From Phycisphaerae bacterium (lineage in GTDB: Bacteria; Planctomycetota; Phycisphaerae; Sedimentisphaerales; Anaerobacaceae), in the NCBI GenBank assembly GCA_028714855.1, contig JAQTLP010000013.1, positions 1-44,999 of the forward strand: DNA of 44,999 nucleotides. The letters run 5' to 3'. The position numbers and the translations under genes are program-made. Below the pieces are notes generated by a model. It was not told the DNA's origin, ran no database searches, and saw only the letters and a program-made list of their open reading frames with translations. Position 1 is the first letter of the stretch. Every line of letters starts with the position of its first letter. Below are positions 8,768-17,575 of this stretch, in pieces.

Positions 8768-9679
8768 TTATGGACTATCGTTGAGAGTCCAATTGTATGT
8801 TATATATTTAACGGAATAATTTTCCCTTTCAAGGAAAGCACGGTCCTGCTCGGAGATATAATTTGCGGCGAGGTTTAAGACGGCCCGGACGGCCGGCCGC
8901 TGGTCTTTAAATTTTTTATCTGTGCCGTATTTACTGATAAAATCTTCTCCATACCAGGTCGGGAGAAAGATGGTGGAAAGATGGACTATTTTCTTTTCCC
9001 TGTCTATCCTGAATGTGAGCGGGCTTGACAGGAATTTTTTGGCTTGGTCGTCCAACTGCTCATATAGTCTGCTCCCGTAATACGGCTCGTTGCGCAAAGG
9101 CGGGCTGGAGAGAGTGGCGTAGGATATGGCAAAAAACACCCGCGGCTCATCAAACTCTTTATGGAAAAACCGTTGTTCAACTTCTTTGAGTGTAAATTCC
9201 TCATCCATCACGGTAAATTTGTATTTGTCCCATATACCGTCGATATGCCTGATGCTCTCTGGCCCCCATAAAACACGAAGTATTCGCTGAGACTGGATGG
9301 GGTAGTTGTCGACAATTATCTTGAGCATTTTTATGTTGTACGCATTGAGCCAGAAGGCGATTTTGTCCTCTTTGGACCAGGAATTGTAAACATCGGGGTC
9401 GAGTTTGGCGAATCCATCCAGGATGCGGTTAATCTCCAGCTTCTTTCGCTTGAGTGTTTTATAATTGACCATTCCCTTATCGTTGGCATAGTTTTTCAAG
9501 ATGCCGGAGCATTTGTCAGAAAGAGAGACGGCCGAGGGTTTGACGGGAGTATGCGAAACCTCCGAGCAGCCGGCAATGAGAATCAGCACGGCAAGCGAGG
9601 TCATAAAAACCAAAGGCTGCACTTCAAAACCAGCGGTTTTTAGTTTTTCATTTTTGGCAGTTCGTTTTGTGAAAGCCAT
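8768..9679 (-). CDS. DUF547-domain lipoprotein
   Basis: This 303-residue protein has an N-terminal membrane stretch (VFMTSLAVLILIAGC) ending in a lipobox-like LIAGC, so it is probably a lipoprotein. The mature part matches DUF547, including the hallmark KIAFWLNAYNIKMLKI near residue 120 and the later ISYATLSSPPLRNEPY segment. DUF547 proteins are widespread and exported, and their biochemical role is not established. ATG 9679 is chosen over a TTG 15 bases upstream because GGAAGG sits 6 bases before it. It precedes metK by 51 bases and may share its transcript, though no functional link is obvious. Confidence 0.85.
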   Translation of the reverse strand: MAFTKRTAKNEKLKTAGFEVQPLVFMTSLAVLILIAGCSEVSHTPVKPSAVSLSDKCSGILKNYANDKGMVNYKTLKRKKLEINRILDGFAKLDPDVYNSWSKEDKIAFWLNAYNIKMLKIIVDNYPIQSQRILRVLWGPESIRHIDGIWDKYKFTVMDEEFTLKEVEQRFFHKEFDEPRVFFAISYATLSSPPLRNEPYYGSRLYEQLDDQAKKFLSSPLTFRIDREKKIVHLSTIFLPTWYGEDFISKYGTDKKFKDQRPAVRAVLNLAANYISEQDRAFLERENYSVKYITYNWTLNDSP

Positions 9680-9765
9680 TTTTTTACCTTCCAAAATTCA
9701 ACGGTATCGAACTGTTGAGACAGCGAATATTATGTAAAGCGGCATAGTAACAGTTTTTACTGTGC

Positions 9766-9830
9766 TTTTACAGAGAAAAATTAATTTTAGGAGGGATATT
9801 TCAGTCCTTTAGGGCGACTAAAAGGGCCAT
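9766..9830. repeat. Left copy of a 65-bp diverged direct repeat
   Basis: It aligns without gaps to 14406-14470 at about 47 of 65 positions, with 21 of 23 matches in the first part. The right copy is the 3' end of rtcB plus its downstream DNA. On the minus strand this copy would read MALLVALKD-stop, against MVPLAVLKG-stop for rtcB. The two copies bracket the mscS/GT4/otsAB operon. Confidence 0.5.
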
Positions 9831-9857
9831 ATTGCGTGTTATAAAATTGCCGTAGAA

Positions 9858-10907
9858 TCACATATTTTGAGGCGGTTGCTGTAACGAGGCACGCAGTTTT
9901 GGTAAACTTTCCGGATAGTTTTTCTGTATAAATTCGACTATTTTTTCCCTAACGTGGCAGCGGAGACTCCAGGCTGTCGATGCGTCCGGAGCACTCATCA
10001 GAGCCCTTAGTTCGAGCGTGTGTTCAGAGGTGTTGGTTGCCTGCAGAACGCATACCTTGCCATCCCACAATTGCGAATCCTTCAGGATTTTTTGAAGTTC
10101 AGCCCTTACCGCTTCAACGGGGACTGTATAGTCAACATAAATATATACGGTTCCCAGCAAATCGGCTGTGACTCGGGTCCAATTTTGGAAGGGTTTTTCG
10201 ATGAAGTAATTTATCGGCACGATTAAACGCCTCATATCCCAGATTTTCACAACAACATAGGTTAAGGTTATTTCTTCAATTCGCCCCCACTCATTTTCCA
10301 CGATAACCACGTCGTCAATGCGTATCGGCTGAGTAAAAGCTATCTGAAGACCGGCTATGAAAGTTCCAATCGTTCGCTGAGCGGCAATACCGATGACTAT
10401 GCCGATAATTCCGGCCGATGCCAGGATAGTTGTTCCAAGTTGCCGAACTTTCTCGAAGGTCATCAACATGGTGCCCAAAGCCAGAATACACACTATGATA
10501 ATCACTATTCGCTTCAAGACAGTTAGCTGAGTGTTGATTTTCCTTGCCCGAAGATTGTCTTTTACGCTGATATTGAAACGACTTAAGACGTATTCATTCA
10601 GGATGTACACTGTCTTTATGGATAACAATGAAACCAGGCCTATGAAAAAGAAACTAAGAATTTGTTTTGCATTGGAAAGATATTTTTCAGGCAACCCGGC
10701 AGGCAGAGCCAAACGTATAATGAACAATATCACAAGCCACTGCAGGGGTCGGTAGCAATGCTTGATACACAGGTCATCAATAACACTTTTAGTGTGTTTT
10801 ACAAGAGCCAGCAGGATTCTGTAAATAAGGAAATGACCTATTATGCCCGCCAGCACAAGTATCCCTAAGAACCAAAGTGCCCAATCGTTTATTTGCAGTT
10901 CATTCAT
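9858..10907 (-). CDS. MscS-family mechanosensitive ion channel
   Basis: This 349-residue membrane protein has several N-terminal helices and then the conserved MscS core: the pore-lining helix region with alternating Gly/Ala (SAGIIGIVIGIAAQRTIG), the beta domain (RIDDVVIVENEWGRIEEI) and a cytoplasmic C-terminal alpha/beta part. MscS channels open when membrane tension rises and release solutes during osmotic downshock. ATG 10907 is preferred; a TTG at 10913 is an alternative start with closer spacing to AGGTG. It starts 22 bases after a TreT-like gene and so is the last member of a trehalose operon. The family is sure, the exact physiology inferred. Confidence 0.9.
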   Translation of the reverse strand: MNELQINDWALWFLGILVLAGIIGHFLIYRILLALVKHTKSVIDDLCIKHCYRPLQWLVILFIIRLALPAGLPEKYLSNAKQILSFFFIGLVSLLSIKTVYILNEYVLSRFNISVKDNLRARKINTQLTVLKRIVIIIVCILALGTMLMTFEKVRQLGTTILASAGIIGIVIGIAAQRTIGTFIAGLQIAFTQPIRIDDVVIVENEWGRIEEITLTYVVVKIWDMRRLIVPINYFIEKPFQNWTRVTADLLGTVYIYVDYTVPVEAVRAELQKILKDSQLWDGKVCVLQATNTSEHTLELRALMSAPDASTAWSLRCHVREKIVEFIQKNYPESLPKLRASLQQPPQNM

Positions 10908-10929
10908 CGCCAAGTATTCACCTTAATTG

Positions 10930-12141
10930 CTATTCACCGATTAAAGAATTCAACATATACAGGTAGTCGGAAAGCAAACGAGTTATTAGAAATTTTTCCC
11001 TGACAGTTTCTCTTCCCTGACGTCCTAAATTTTCCTTTTCTTTAGGATTTTTCAGCAGATGTACGATCCTGTCTGCAAATCCTTTTGTATCTTTTGGTTC
11101 GAGCAAAAAACCGTTTTTGCCATTCTCTATCTGCATAGGTATGCCGCCCACGTTGGATGCTACAACAGGTGTTTTTTTCCAGAGTGCTTCAGTCACAGCA
11201 AGGCAAAATCCTTCCCGAGTAGACTTTTGAATCATGACATTAGAGTAATTTTGGATTGCATTTACTAAAGTTTCATTATTCCCAACAACAAATAAAATAT
11301 CATCTTTTTTGGGAGACTTATTGGCTTTACGCCGAACTTTGTTGTACATACCCAGGCCTTCCGGGTCATCGCTGGCTACATTGTAGCAGAAAAGCAATCT
11401 GCAATCGACTTTTTCCTTAACCAGGTTGAATACATCTATCACGCCCTCCGGGTCCTTCCATGGATCAAGTCTGGAGACCTGGGTAATTATCGGTTTGTCC
11501 GTAGGTATGCCGGCTGCGGTTATATGCTCGAGAATAGTTTTCTCCGTGATATCCCTGTTTTTCTGGCTGAGGGGATTAATAGCAGGAAACATAAGTCTCT
11601 GGTCTATGGGCAGGTCTTTTTTTAAATATTTTTCGCTTGAGAAAACAACCTGGTCGTATTTGAGCAAAAAACCCTTCAGGAAATCCCATAACTGCTCGTG
11701 TGGGCTAGTCAGGTCTATATGGCATCGCCATATCCAGGGTTGTCTTTTTCTATAGGACCTTATGAGCGAAAGGGGCTGAGGGTCGTGGATGATTACACAA
11801 TCATGGTCAAGGTGTGTGAACTTTGAGAAATTCTCGTTTACCCGGAGATATATTTGTTTCTTTTTTTCGGAAAGATTCAGCGGCGCACCCTGAAGTGCGT
11901 TGTGAAAGCTTTTTGTAATCTCAAAAAACTCCTGGCTGCCGTGTAAAATTCGCCAGCCGGCGTTTATGCCTACGTCATTCATCAACAGGACGAGAGAGTA
12001 AAGAATCTCCGCAACACCGCCGCCCTGATAGGTGGCGTTGAGGTGAACAATGTTTTTGCCGTAGAGCCTCTTAGCTCTGGCATAAATTTCAGCTAACGTT
12101 TCATCGGGCACTAGATGACGGAAATCTTCGAGTCTTAACAT
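10930..12141 (-). CDS. GT4 glycosyltransferase, trehalose synthase (TreT)-like
   Basis: This 403-residue GT-B fold enzyme resembles trehalose glycosyltransferring synthases. Near the start are VHLNATYQGGGVAEILYSL and the NDVGINAGWRILHG segment, and FFEITKSFHNALQG follows. The C-terminal half has the nucleotide-sugar site TQVSRLDPWKDPEGV and the retaining-GT4 motif STREGFCLAVTEALWKKTPVVAS. TreT enzymes couple NDP-glucose and glucose to trehalose, reversibly. ATG 12141 follows AAGGA. It lies 19 bases after the otsA-otsB fusion and 22 bases before mscS. Having both routes to trehalose in one operon is notable; this protein may instead make another glucoside solute or act in reverse. Confidence 0.8.
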   Translation of the reverse strand: MLRLEDFRHLVPDETLAEIYARAKRLYGKNIVHLNATYQGGGVAEILYSLVLLMNDVGINAGWRILHGSQEFFEITKSFHNALQGAPLNLSEKKKQIYLRVNENFSKFTHLDHDCVIIHDPQPLSLIRSYRKRQPWIWRCHIDLTSPHEQLWDFLKGFLLKYDQVVFSSEKYLKKDLPIDQRLMFPAINPLSQKNRDITEKTILEHITAAGIPTDKPIITQVSRLDPWKDPEGVIDVFNLVKEKVDCRLLFCYNVASDDPEGLGMYNKVRRKANKSPKKDDILFVVGNNETLVNAIQNYSNVMIQKSTREGFCLAVTEALWKKTPVVASNVGGIPMQIENGKNGFLLEPKDTKGFADRIVHLLKNPKEKENLGRQGRETVREKFLITRLLSDYLYMLNSLIGE

Positions 12142-12160
12142 ATTGTTTCCTTAAAGGATT

Positions 12161-14341
12161 TCATTTTTTGATCAGTTCCTCAAGCAACAATCTAAGCTCA
12201 TGCACTGAATCCAAATTGAACCGCGCATGTGAAATACCGTATCCTACTCTAATAGAATATGCACTCTCAGGCAATACGGCAAACAAATCTTCGTCGGTGT
12301 AATCATCTCCGGCAGCGAAGATAAAGCCCCATTTTTGCTTGTTTATCCATAATTTTGCCACCTGTCCCTTGTTTATAGCGAGGTTTTTAACTTCAAGTAT
12401 TTTGTTGCCTTCAAACACGCCGATGTCCATGTTCTCCGTCAGGCCCAAAACAGCGTTTTTCAACTCCTGTACCCTAAGACGAGCCAATTCAGGGTTAGAT
12501 TTACGGAAGTGCCAGACCAAAGAAAAATCTTTTTCTTCTACAAATGAACCCGGCGTGCGGTCAGTATACAGCTCAATAATAGGCCTTATTGTCTGCTTCC
12601 AGTCGTTTCGCAGCGGTTCTATCACCTGCCAGTCGGCGGCTTCTTTCTCTTTAATCCAAGCTCCGTGCTCGGCAATTAACGAGGCATTAAGGGTGCCCAG
12701 CCAGCGAGTTAAGGTCGCTTTATCCCTGCCGCTGATTATTACTATTTCGTTTTTAGAATCTGCGGCAAGAGTCTGCAGTAAGGTAAAAAGGTCTTTGTCT
12801 GGGGTGGCTTTTTCCGGTCTGTCGGCAAAACCCACAAGTGTTCCGTCATAGTCAAGCAGGAATAATCGTTTCGAACTCTTATCATACTCATTGCCCAATC
12901 TTTGCCTGAGAGATTTATCAAGCTTGCAGACAGAAAGTTCTTGCTGAATCTTTCTTACCCCGGCCAAGGCTTCCACAAAATCGTGAGCCCATCTTTTAAC
13001 AGTATACCGTGAAAGCCTTTTCTGCATCGACCTGTTACGGTCGATTTGTTCTTCTACAGGCATTTCGAGGGCCTCTTTCATCGCATCAATGATAGCCTGC
13101 TTATTATTGGTGTTTACCACGATAGCTTCGCCCAATTCGCTTGCAGCTCCCGCCATCTCGCTGAGAATTAAAACTCCTCTGCCGTCTGTTTTTGCCGCAA
13201 CGAATTCCTTGGCTATCAAATTCATACCATCCCGCAAGGGTGTCACTAATGCCACATCGGCGATGTTATACAAAGCAACGAGTCTCTCAAATGGAATGAA
13301 ACAATACAGATACCATACAGGTACCCAGCCAATAGCACCATGCTCCCCATTAATCCTGCCCACAAGGCCTTCAACCTGCTTTCTCAATTCCACATAGTCA
13401 CCAACATCTGTTCGAGAGGGAACGGCCACGAGAATCAGAGTAACCTTCTTCTTGTATTTAGCATTCTGTGACAAAAACAAATCGAACGCTTCGAGTCTCT
13501 GAACAATACCCTTGGTGTAGTCTAATCTATCGATGGATAAGATTATTTTTCTCTCACTTACCTTTTTGCGAATTGTGGTTAATGCTTTTCCTACCTTCGA
13601 GTCCTTCGCCGCGTTCGAGTATTTTTCGTAATCAATCCCCATCGGGAATGCGTCTACTTTTATAACCCTATCGCCTATTGTCAACGCACCCATAGAGTGC
13701 TCAGTTCCTTTTATTCGGGCAGTACTGCTGAGAAAATGCCGCACATAATCATACGTGTGGAACCCTATCAAATCTGCGCCAAGCAGGCCGTTTAGTATTT
13801 CTCCACGCCAGGGCAAAAGACGAAACAACTCAAAAGAGGGGAAAGGTATGTGAAGAAAAAATCCAATTTGCGCATTCGGCAGCTGCTTTCGTATAAGCTC
13901 GGGGAGCAGCATCAGATGATAGTCATGGATCCAGATGTGGTCATCGGGTCCGGCTATTTTTACAACGGCATCGCAGAAGGCTTTATTGACCTGCGTATAG
14001 GCCTGCCAATATCGCTCTTCATACACAGTATATAAAGGAAAGTAGTGAAAGAGAGGCCAAATGGTTTTGTTACAAAAGCCGTTATAATAATTTCGAATAT
14101 CCTTTGCAGAAAGAAAAACAGGATACCAATTTTGCTTCCTTAGTTGGTCCGAAATTTGATGTTTTTCCTGTTCGGAGGTTTTATCGGCAGCGATGGCAGG
14201 CCAACCTACCCAGCGGTTTTGATAGGATTCGCAGAGCGAATGTAACCCAGTAACCAAACCGCCTGCGCTTGGCTGAAGGTGTAAAGCATTCGAACGTTTC
14301 GTAACATTTACAGGCAATCTGTTTGAGACTGTTATCAGCAT
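12161..14341 (-). CDS. otsAB: Trehalose-6-phosphate synthase / trehalose-6-phosphate phosphatase fusion
   Basis: This 726-residue two-domain protein makes trehalose from UDP-glucose and glucose-6-phosphate and then removes the phosphate. The N-terminal GT20 domain (~1-470) shows SNRLPVN, PSAGGLVTGL, IWIHDYHLMLLPELI, the IGFHTYDYV segment, DRLDYTKGI and PLRDGMNLIAKEFV. The C-terminal HAD phosphatase domain begins near residue 485 with LFLLDYDGTL, then IISGRD and AGDDYTDEDLF. ATG 14341 is chosen, with AAGG 8 bases upstream, over an in-frame GTG at 14368. Two short inverted repeats (14357-14373, 14380-14395) lie just upstream and could be regulatory. It heads the operon with the TreT-like gene and mscS. 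Confidence 0.95.
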   Translation of the reverse strand: MLITVSNRLPVNVTKRSNALHLQPSAGGLVTGLHSLCESYQNRWVGWPAIAADKTSEQEKHQISDQLRKQNWYPVFLSAKDIRNYYNGFCNKTIWPLFHYFPLYTVYEERYWQAYTQVNKAFCDAVVKIAGPDDHIWIHDYHLMLLPELIRKQLPNAQIGFFLHIPFPSFELFRLLPWRGEILNGLLGADLIGFHTYDYVRHFLSSTARIKGTEHSMGALTIGDRVIKVDAFPMGIDYEKYSNAAKDSKVGKALTTIRKKVSERKIILSIDRLDYTKGIVQRLEAFDLFLSQNAKYKKKVTLILVAVPSRTDVGDYVELRKQVEGLVGRINGEHGAIGWVPVWYLYCFIPFERLVALYNIADVALVTPLRDGMNLIAKEFVAAKTDGRGVLILSEMAGAASELGEAIVVNTNNKQAIIDAMKEALEMPVEEQIDRNRSMQKRLSRYTVKRWAHDFVEALAGVRKIQQELSVCKLDKSLRQRLGNEYDKSSKRLFLLDYDGTLVGFADRPEKATPDKDLFTLLQTLAADSKNEIVIISGRDKATLTRWLGTLNASLIAEHGAWIKEKEAADWQVIEPLRNDWKQTIRPIIELYTDRTPGSFVEEKDFSLVWHFRKSNPELARLRVQELKNAVLGLTENMDIGVFEGNKILEVKNLAINKGQVAKLWINKQKWGFIFAAGDDYTDEDLFAVLPESAYSIRVGYGISHARFNLDSVHELRLLLEELIKK

Positions 14342-14356
14342 AATCGTAACCTTCTC

Positions 14357-14395
14357 ACATCGCCGCACGATGTAAGAAAAACCATACTAATGGTT
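14357..14395 (-). promoter_or_regulatory. Two short inverted repeats upstream of the otsAB start
   Basis: ACATCG 14357-14362 pairs with CGATGT 14368-14373, and AACCAT 14380-14385 with ATGGTT 14390-14395. Both lie within 55 bases of the otsAB start and could be an operator or leader hairpins. Nothing ties them to a known regulator. Confidence 0.3.
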
Positions 14396-14405
14396 CATGC
14401 AATAT

Positions 14406-14470
14406 TTTTACAGAGAAAAATAATTTTTCGGCGTGTTATCTTAACCCTTCAGGACGGCCAGCGGGACCAT
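14406..14470. repeat. Right copy of a 65-bp diverged direct repeat (rtcB 3' end)
   Basis: This is the last 30 bases of rtcB plus 35 bases downstream, matching 9766-9830 in the same orientation at about 72%. The best-conserved part is the non-coding TTTTACAGAGAAAAA segment, which argues against mere codon-level similarity. Confidence 0.5.
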
Positions 14471-15883
14471 TCGAGCGACGGCCTTGGCCCAGCCGCATTC
14501 GATGACAATCCGCACGACCTCGTCGATGTCTTTGTAGGCAGCCGGAGCTTCTTCCTTGATTTTGTGCCTGTCGGCGGTGATGAGCTTTATGCCTTTCATA
14601 CTGCGTTTGAATTGGTCATCGCTAATGAGTGGCGATGCAATGATTTTGCCTCTGCGCGATTTTCCCAGTGCTGCGGTGCGACTCATAACCCTGCCGGCCC
14701 CGTGATTGACCGAGCAGAGAGATTCTTCGGAATTGCCGGTGCCGACCAGCAGGTAACTTGCTGTACCCATTGAGCCAGGGATTATTACGGGCTGGCCGGT
14801 TCTTTCGAAAATGGTGTCAGCCATTCGTTGTTGTCCGAATGCGCGGGTGGCGCCTTTGCGGTGGACCCAGAGTTTTGTGCCGAGGTGGGGCTCAAGTTTT
14901 GCCATGTTGTGGGGGACATCATAGACAAGCTGCATCGGCGTCGGGCCGAACATCCTGTTGAAGCAACGTCTTACAAGCAAGGCCATGATGTGGCGATTGG
15001 TAAATGCAAAGTTGGCGGCAGCAGCCATTGCGGCGATATAATTTTTACCGGCGCTGGAGTCGGTCGGCAGATAGGAGAGCATTTTTTTTCGTTCAGTCAT
15101 CTCCGGTCTTTGTGCGGCGATATTCATATACTCGTCAGCGATTTCATAGCCGAACCGGCGGGAGCCGGAGTGTATCATCACAACGATTTGGTCCTTAAAA
15201 AGGCCGAAAGTTTCTGCCAAAGACTTGTCGAAAATCTGCTGAACGTGTTGAATTTCGATGAAATGGTTTCCGCCGCCGAGGGTTCCGAGCTGGGCAGAGC
15301 CTTTTTGTATCGCTGCGTTCGGGACTGAAGCGAGGTCGCTGGGCAGGCAGCCGTTTTCTTCGATTCTTTTCAGGTCGTCGGTAAATTCATCTTGGTTGAA
15401 TGCCTCCCAGGCCGGGTGACTGCTTCTTTGCGCGAGCGTTGGTATTGAAGCCACGCCCTTATTAACAACGGCTTCAAGTCCAGTTTTGTCTAATATCAGG
15501 TTGGATTTGCCTTCGCCGAGCGGGATATCTCTGGCGATAGAGAGGGCGATTTTTTCGGTGTCGATACCGCCTTTGGAAAAAGGAGTACGTAAGAGCCGCA
15601 TACCGCAGTTTATATCGTATCCGACAGCGGCGGGCATTATGGCGGTGTCCAGTCCTAAAACGGCGCCTATTGGTATGCCGAAGCCGACATGGATATCGGC
15701 AGTGGCGAGAACTTTCTTTGCCGGCGGCAAAGAGGCGGCGTCACAAAGCTGGCGGACCGCATCAGGTTCGAGGCTGATGGACTCTGATACAAAAATCATC
15801 GCATCTGTTATCATTTGACCGCAACGCTCTATATGGACTCTCATGGGGTCTGTGCGAGTGAGTTGGACTGACTGTTCGGACAT
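14441..15883 (-). CDS. rtcB: RtcB-family RNA ligase
   Basis: This 480-residue protein matches RtcB, the GTP- and Mn2+-dependent ligase joining 2',3'-cyclic or 3'-phosphate RNA ends to 5'-OH ends. Visible features are DIHVGFGIPIGAVLGLD, the metal-binding Cys in AVGYDINCGM, GGGNHFIEIQ, MIHSGSRRFGYE, DVPHNMAKLE, and SVNHGAGRVMSR, which holds the histidine guanylylated in the family. ATG 15883 follows AAGGG. A TTCACA-16-TATAAT promoter lies just upstream. RtcB in bacteria serves RNA repair; no archease or RtcA partner is visible here. otsAB follows 99 bases downstream on the same strand. Confidence 0.93.
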   Translation of the reverse strand: MSEQSVQLTRTDPMRVHIERCGQMITDAMIFVSESISLEPDAVRQLCDAASLPPAKKVLATADIHVGFGIPIGAVLGLDTAIMPAAVGYDINCGMRLLRTPFSKGGIDTEKIALSIARDIPLGEGKSNLILDKTGLEAVVNKGVASIPTLAQRSSHPAWEAFNQDEFTDDLKRIEENGCLPSDLASVPNAAIQKGSAQLGTLGGGNHFIEIQHVQQIFDKSLAETFGLFKDQIVVMIHSGSRRFGYEIADEYMNIAAQRPEMTERKKMLSYLPTDSSAGKNYIAAMAAAANFAFTNRHIMALLVRRCFNRMFGPTPMQLVYDVPHNMAKLEPHLGTKLWVHRKGATRAFGQQRMADTIFERTGQPVIIPGSMGTASYLLVGTGNSEESLCSVNHGAGRVMSRTAALGKSRRGKIIASPLISDDQFKRSMKGIKLITADRHKIKEEAPAAYKDIDEVVRIVIECGWAKAVARMVPLAVLKG

Positions 15884-15913
15884 TAGAAAACCCTTAATAG
15901 GCTCTTAGATATT

Positions 15914-15941
15914 ATTATAGTGAATTTTATGCTTGTGTGAA
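15914..15941 (-). promoter_or_regulatory. Sigma-70-type promoter for rtcB
   Basis: On the minus strand, TTCACA (15941-15936) is followed after 16 bases by a perfect TATAAT (15919-15914), 30 bases upstream of the rtcB ATG. Confidence 0.5.
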
Positions 15942-16095
15942 CAGAAGCTATTGAGAATATTGTAAAGAAAAGCGGCCTTGACGAAGGATAAGTGCTCCGA
16001 ATTAACTTGACAGATGATGGTTTTAACGATACCTTTAGTGTGATTGTAGACAGGACTATCAGAAAAGATGTTTGCTTTTGAGGATGCAGGGAATA

Positions 16096-17232
16096 ATGAA
16101 TAATAAGCGGATAATTTTTGCTGTTGTGGGGGTATTTTTAGCCTTTGTAGTTGTTTCGCGATGCCAGGCTGTTGATACAGGGCCGATTGATAAGGTACGT
16201 GATAAGGGTGTGCTCGAAGACTCAGATTTGCAGATTATCGAAGATTTTGTTGCGGATGGGGTAAGTGAACTGGCGAAAACCCAGGATTTTACCTCTGTAG
16301 CGAGGATTCGCGCGGTAATCCATGCCCGCAGCAGCTCTGATAAGGAAAGCGCCGAAGCCCAGTATAAGGGACAATTTTCTGAATCGGCATATAAGTACAT
16401 ATCCGAGGCACTTGAGGCAGCGAAGAAGTTAACGCCGGTGGAACGCCGGTTCCAGGTTATTCTTAATCTTTTGATTCTGACAGATTCTCTGCACGACCTG
16501 CGGCTGGCAGATTTGGCTATGAAATGGATCGAAGATGAAAATGAGGCTATTCGGTACTGGGCGGTTCATTGTATTACCAACGCTGGCATCGTAGAGCAGT
16601 TGAATTCCAAAGAAGCCGCTAATCAAGAGCTGGCTGGAAAAATCACAGAGCAGCTAAGCAAGGTCGTTGAGAGCAGCAGTCCTGAGACATTAGCCTTGAT
16701 GGCCGAATTTGCAGCCGGTGTGGACATTACGCGGGGAGAGGAACTGCTGCTGCAGATAGCTGATATGCGAATAAAGAGATATGCAGATTGGACGGTTAAG
16801 TATGAACTTTTGGATAGCACCATCTTAAAATTGCTTGATGGTAAGATTCCTCTCGAAAGTGCAAGCAAACCTGATGTTGGCCGCCGTTTTGGGCAATTAT
16901 ATTCGTATGTGATACAGAGATATGTCAAGGGGCAGGATGTACTAAACGATACCCAAAATAATCAACTGGCTTCGGTATTGGTTGAGACGGAAGCGTCGTG
17001 TATTGTCAGGCGTTTGAAGGTTACCCAATCGGTTGTGAAGAATGCTGTTGAGCAGGGTGATTTTGCGGCCCTTATGCAGGAACACGGCAGAATGCTTGGG
17101 GACGAAGCAAAAGCCGGCCAATTGTCGTTGAAGCTTAACTTTGACTACGGCAAGAGACCGGATGGCGGCAGGCGTGTTGCACCGCTTGTTTTACCGGGTC
17201 CGCCCAAAGAGTTGGCGAGTGCAGATAATTGA
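16096..17232 (+). CDS. Exported alpha-helical protein of unknown function
   Basis: This 378-residue protein begins with a signal peptide (MNNKRIIFAVVGVFLAFVVVSRCQA) and is otherwise helical and charged. It has repeat-like helix pairs around residues 110-240 (for example LADLAMKWIEDENEAIRYWAVHCITNAGI) that recall HEAT-type alpha solenoids, but I recognise no named domain. The ATG at 16096 has GCAGGGA just upstream; an ATG at 16084 would lack spacing for a binding site. The C-terminus is rich in Gly, Pro and Arg (RPDGGRRVAPLVLPGPPKE). It is divergent from rtcB and followed by a 343-base spacer. Function cannot be stated; a periplasmic scaffold role is possible. Confidence 0.75.
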   Translation: MNNKRIIFAVVGVFLAFVVVSRCQAVDTGPIDKVRDKGVLEDSDLQIIEDFVADGVSELAKTQDFTSVARIRAVIHARSSSDKESAEAQYKGQFSESAYKYISEALEAAKKLTPVERRFQVILNLLILTDSLHDLRLADLAMKWIEDENEAIRYWAVHCITNAGIVEQLNSKEAANQELAGKITEQLSKVVESSSPETLALMAEFAAGVDITRGEELLLQIADMRIKRYADWTVKYELLDSTILKLLDGKIPLESASKPDVGRRFGQLYSYVIQRYVKGQDVLNDTQNNQLASVLVETEASCIVRRLKVTQSVVKNAVEQGDFAALMQEHGRMLGDEAKAGQLSLKLNFDYGKRPDGGRRVAPLVLPGPPKELASADN

Positions 17233-17575
17233 ATACGCACGGCGCGACACGCAAGAAGTAAATCCGCCTCCGGCGGATAAATAAGCTTTCGCAAAGGGAT
17301 TTTGCGTTGAGGTTACCAAGCGTAGCAGTTACATTTACAACGGCGTTGATTACCGGATGCGATTGTTCGCCGTTTGAGGAGGGGAAAACGGGATTTGTCA
17401 TAAGCTTAACAGAATTTCACGCGAAGAACAGCCTTATACGTTTTTATTTACCAATCGATTTTTCATTTGGTTGATAAGCGTTCCAAAAGTGTTAAAATCT
17501 ATAAATTAGAAGTGGTATATCTTTGAAGAACAACAGAAAATTGAGAATTAAAATCACCGGCTTAGGAGTAATGTT
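17233..17575. other. Intergenic spacer with palindrome, possible short lipoprotein-like frame and promoter
   Basis: A perfect 7-bp palindrome (ATCCGCC 17262-17268, GGCGGAT 17272-17278) resembles small dispersed hairpin repeats. From the TTG near 17308 a frame of about 55 codons reads RLPSVAVTFTTALITGCDC..., which looks like a short lipoprotein signal, but there is no ATG and its reality is doubtful. The right end holds the promoter described at 17471-17498. Confidence 0.35.
17471..17498 (+). promoter_or_regulatory. Sigma-70-type promoter for the oligopeptide transporter operon
   Basis: TTGATA (17471-17476), a 16-base spacer and TAAAAT (17493-17498) lie 77 bases before the substrate-binding protein start. 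Confidence 0.5.
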
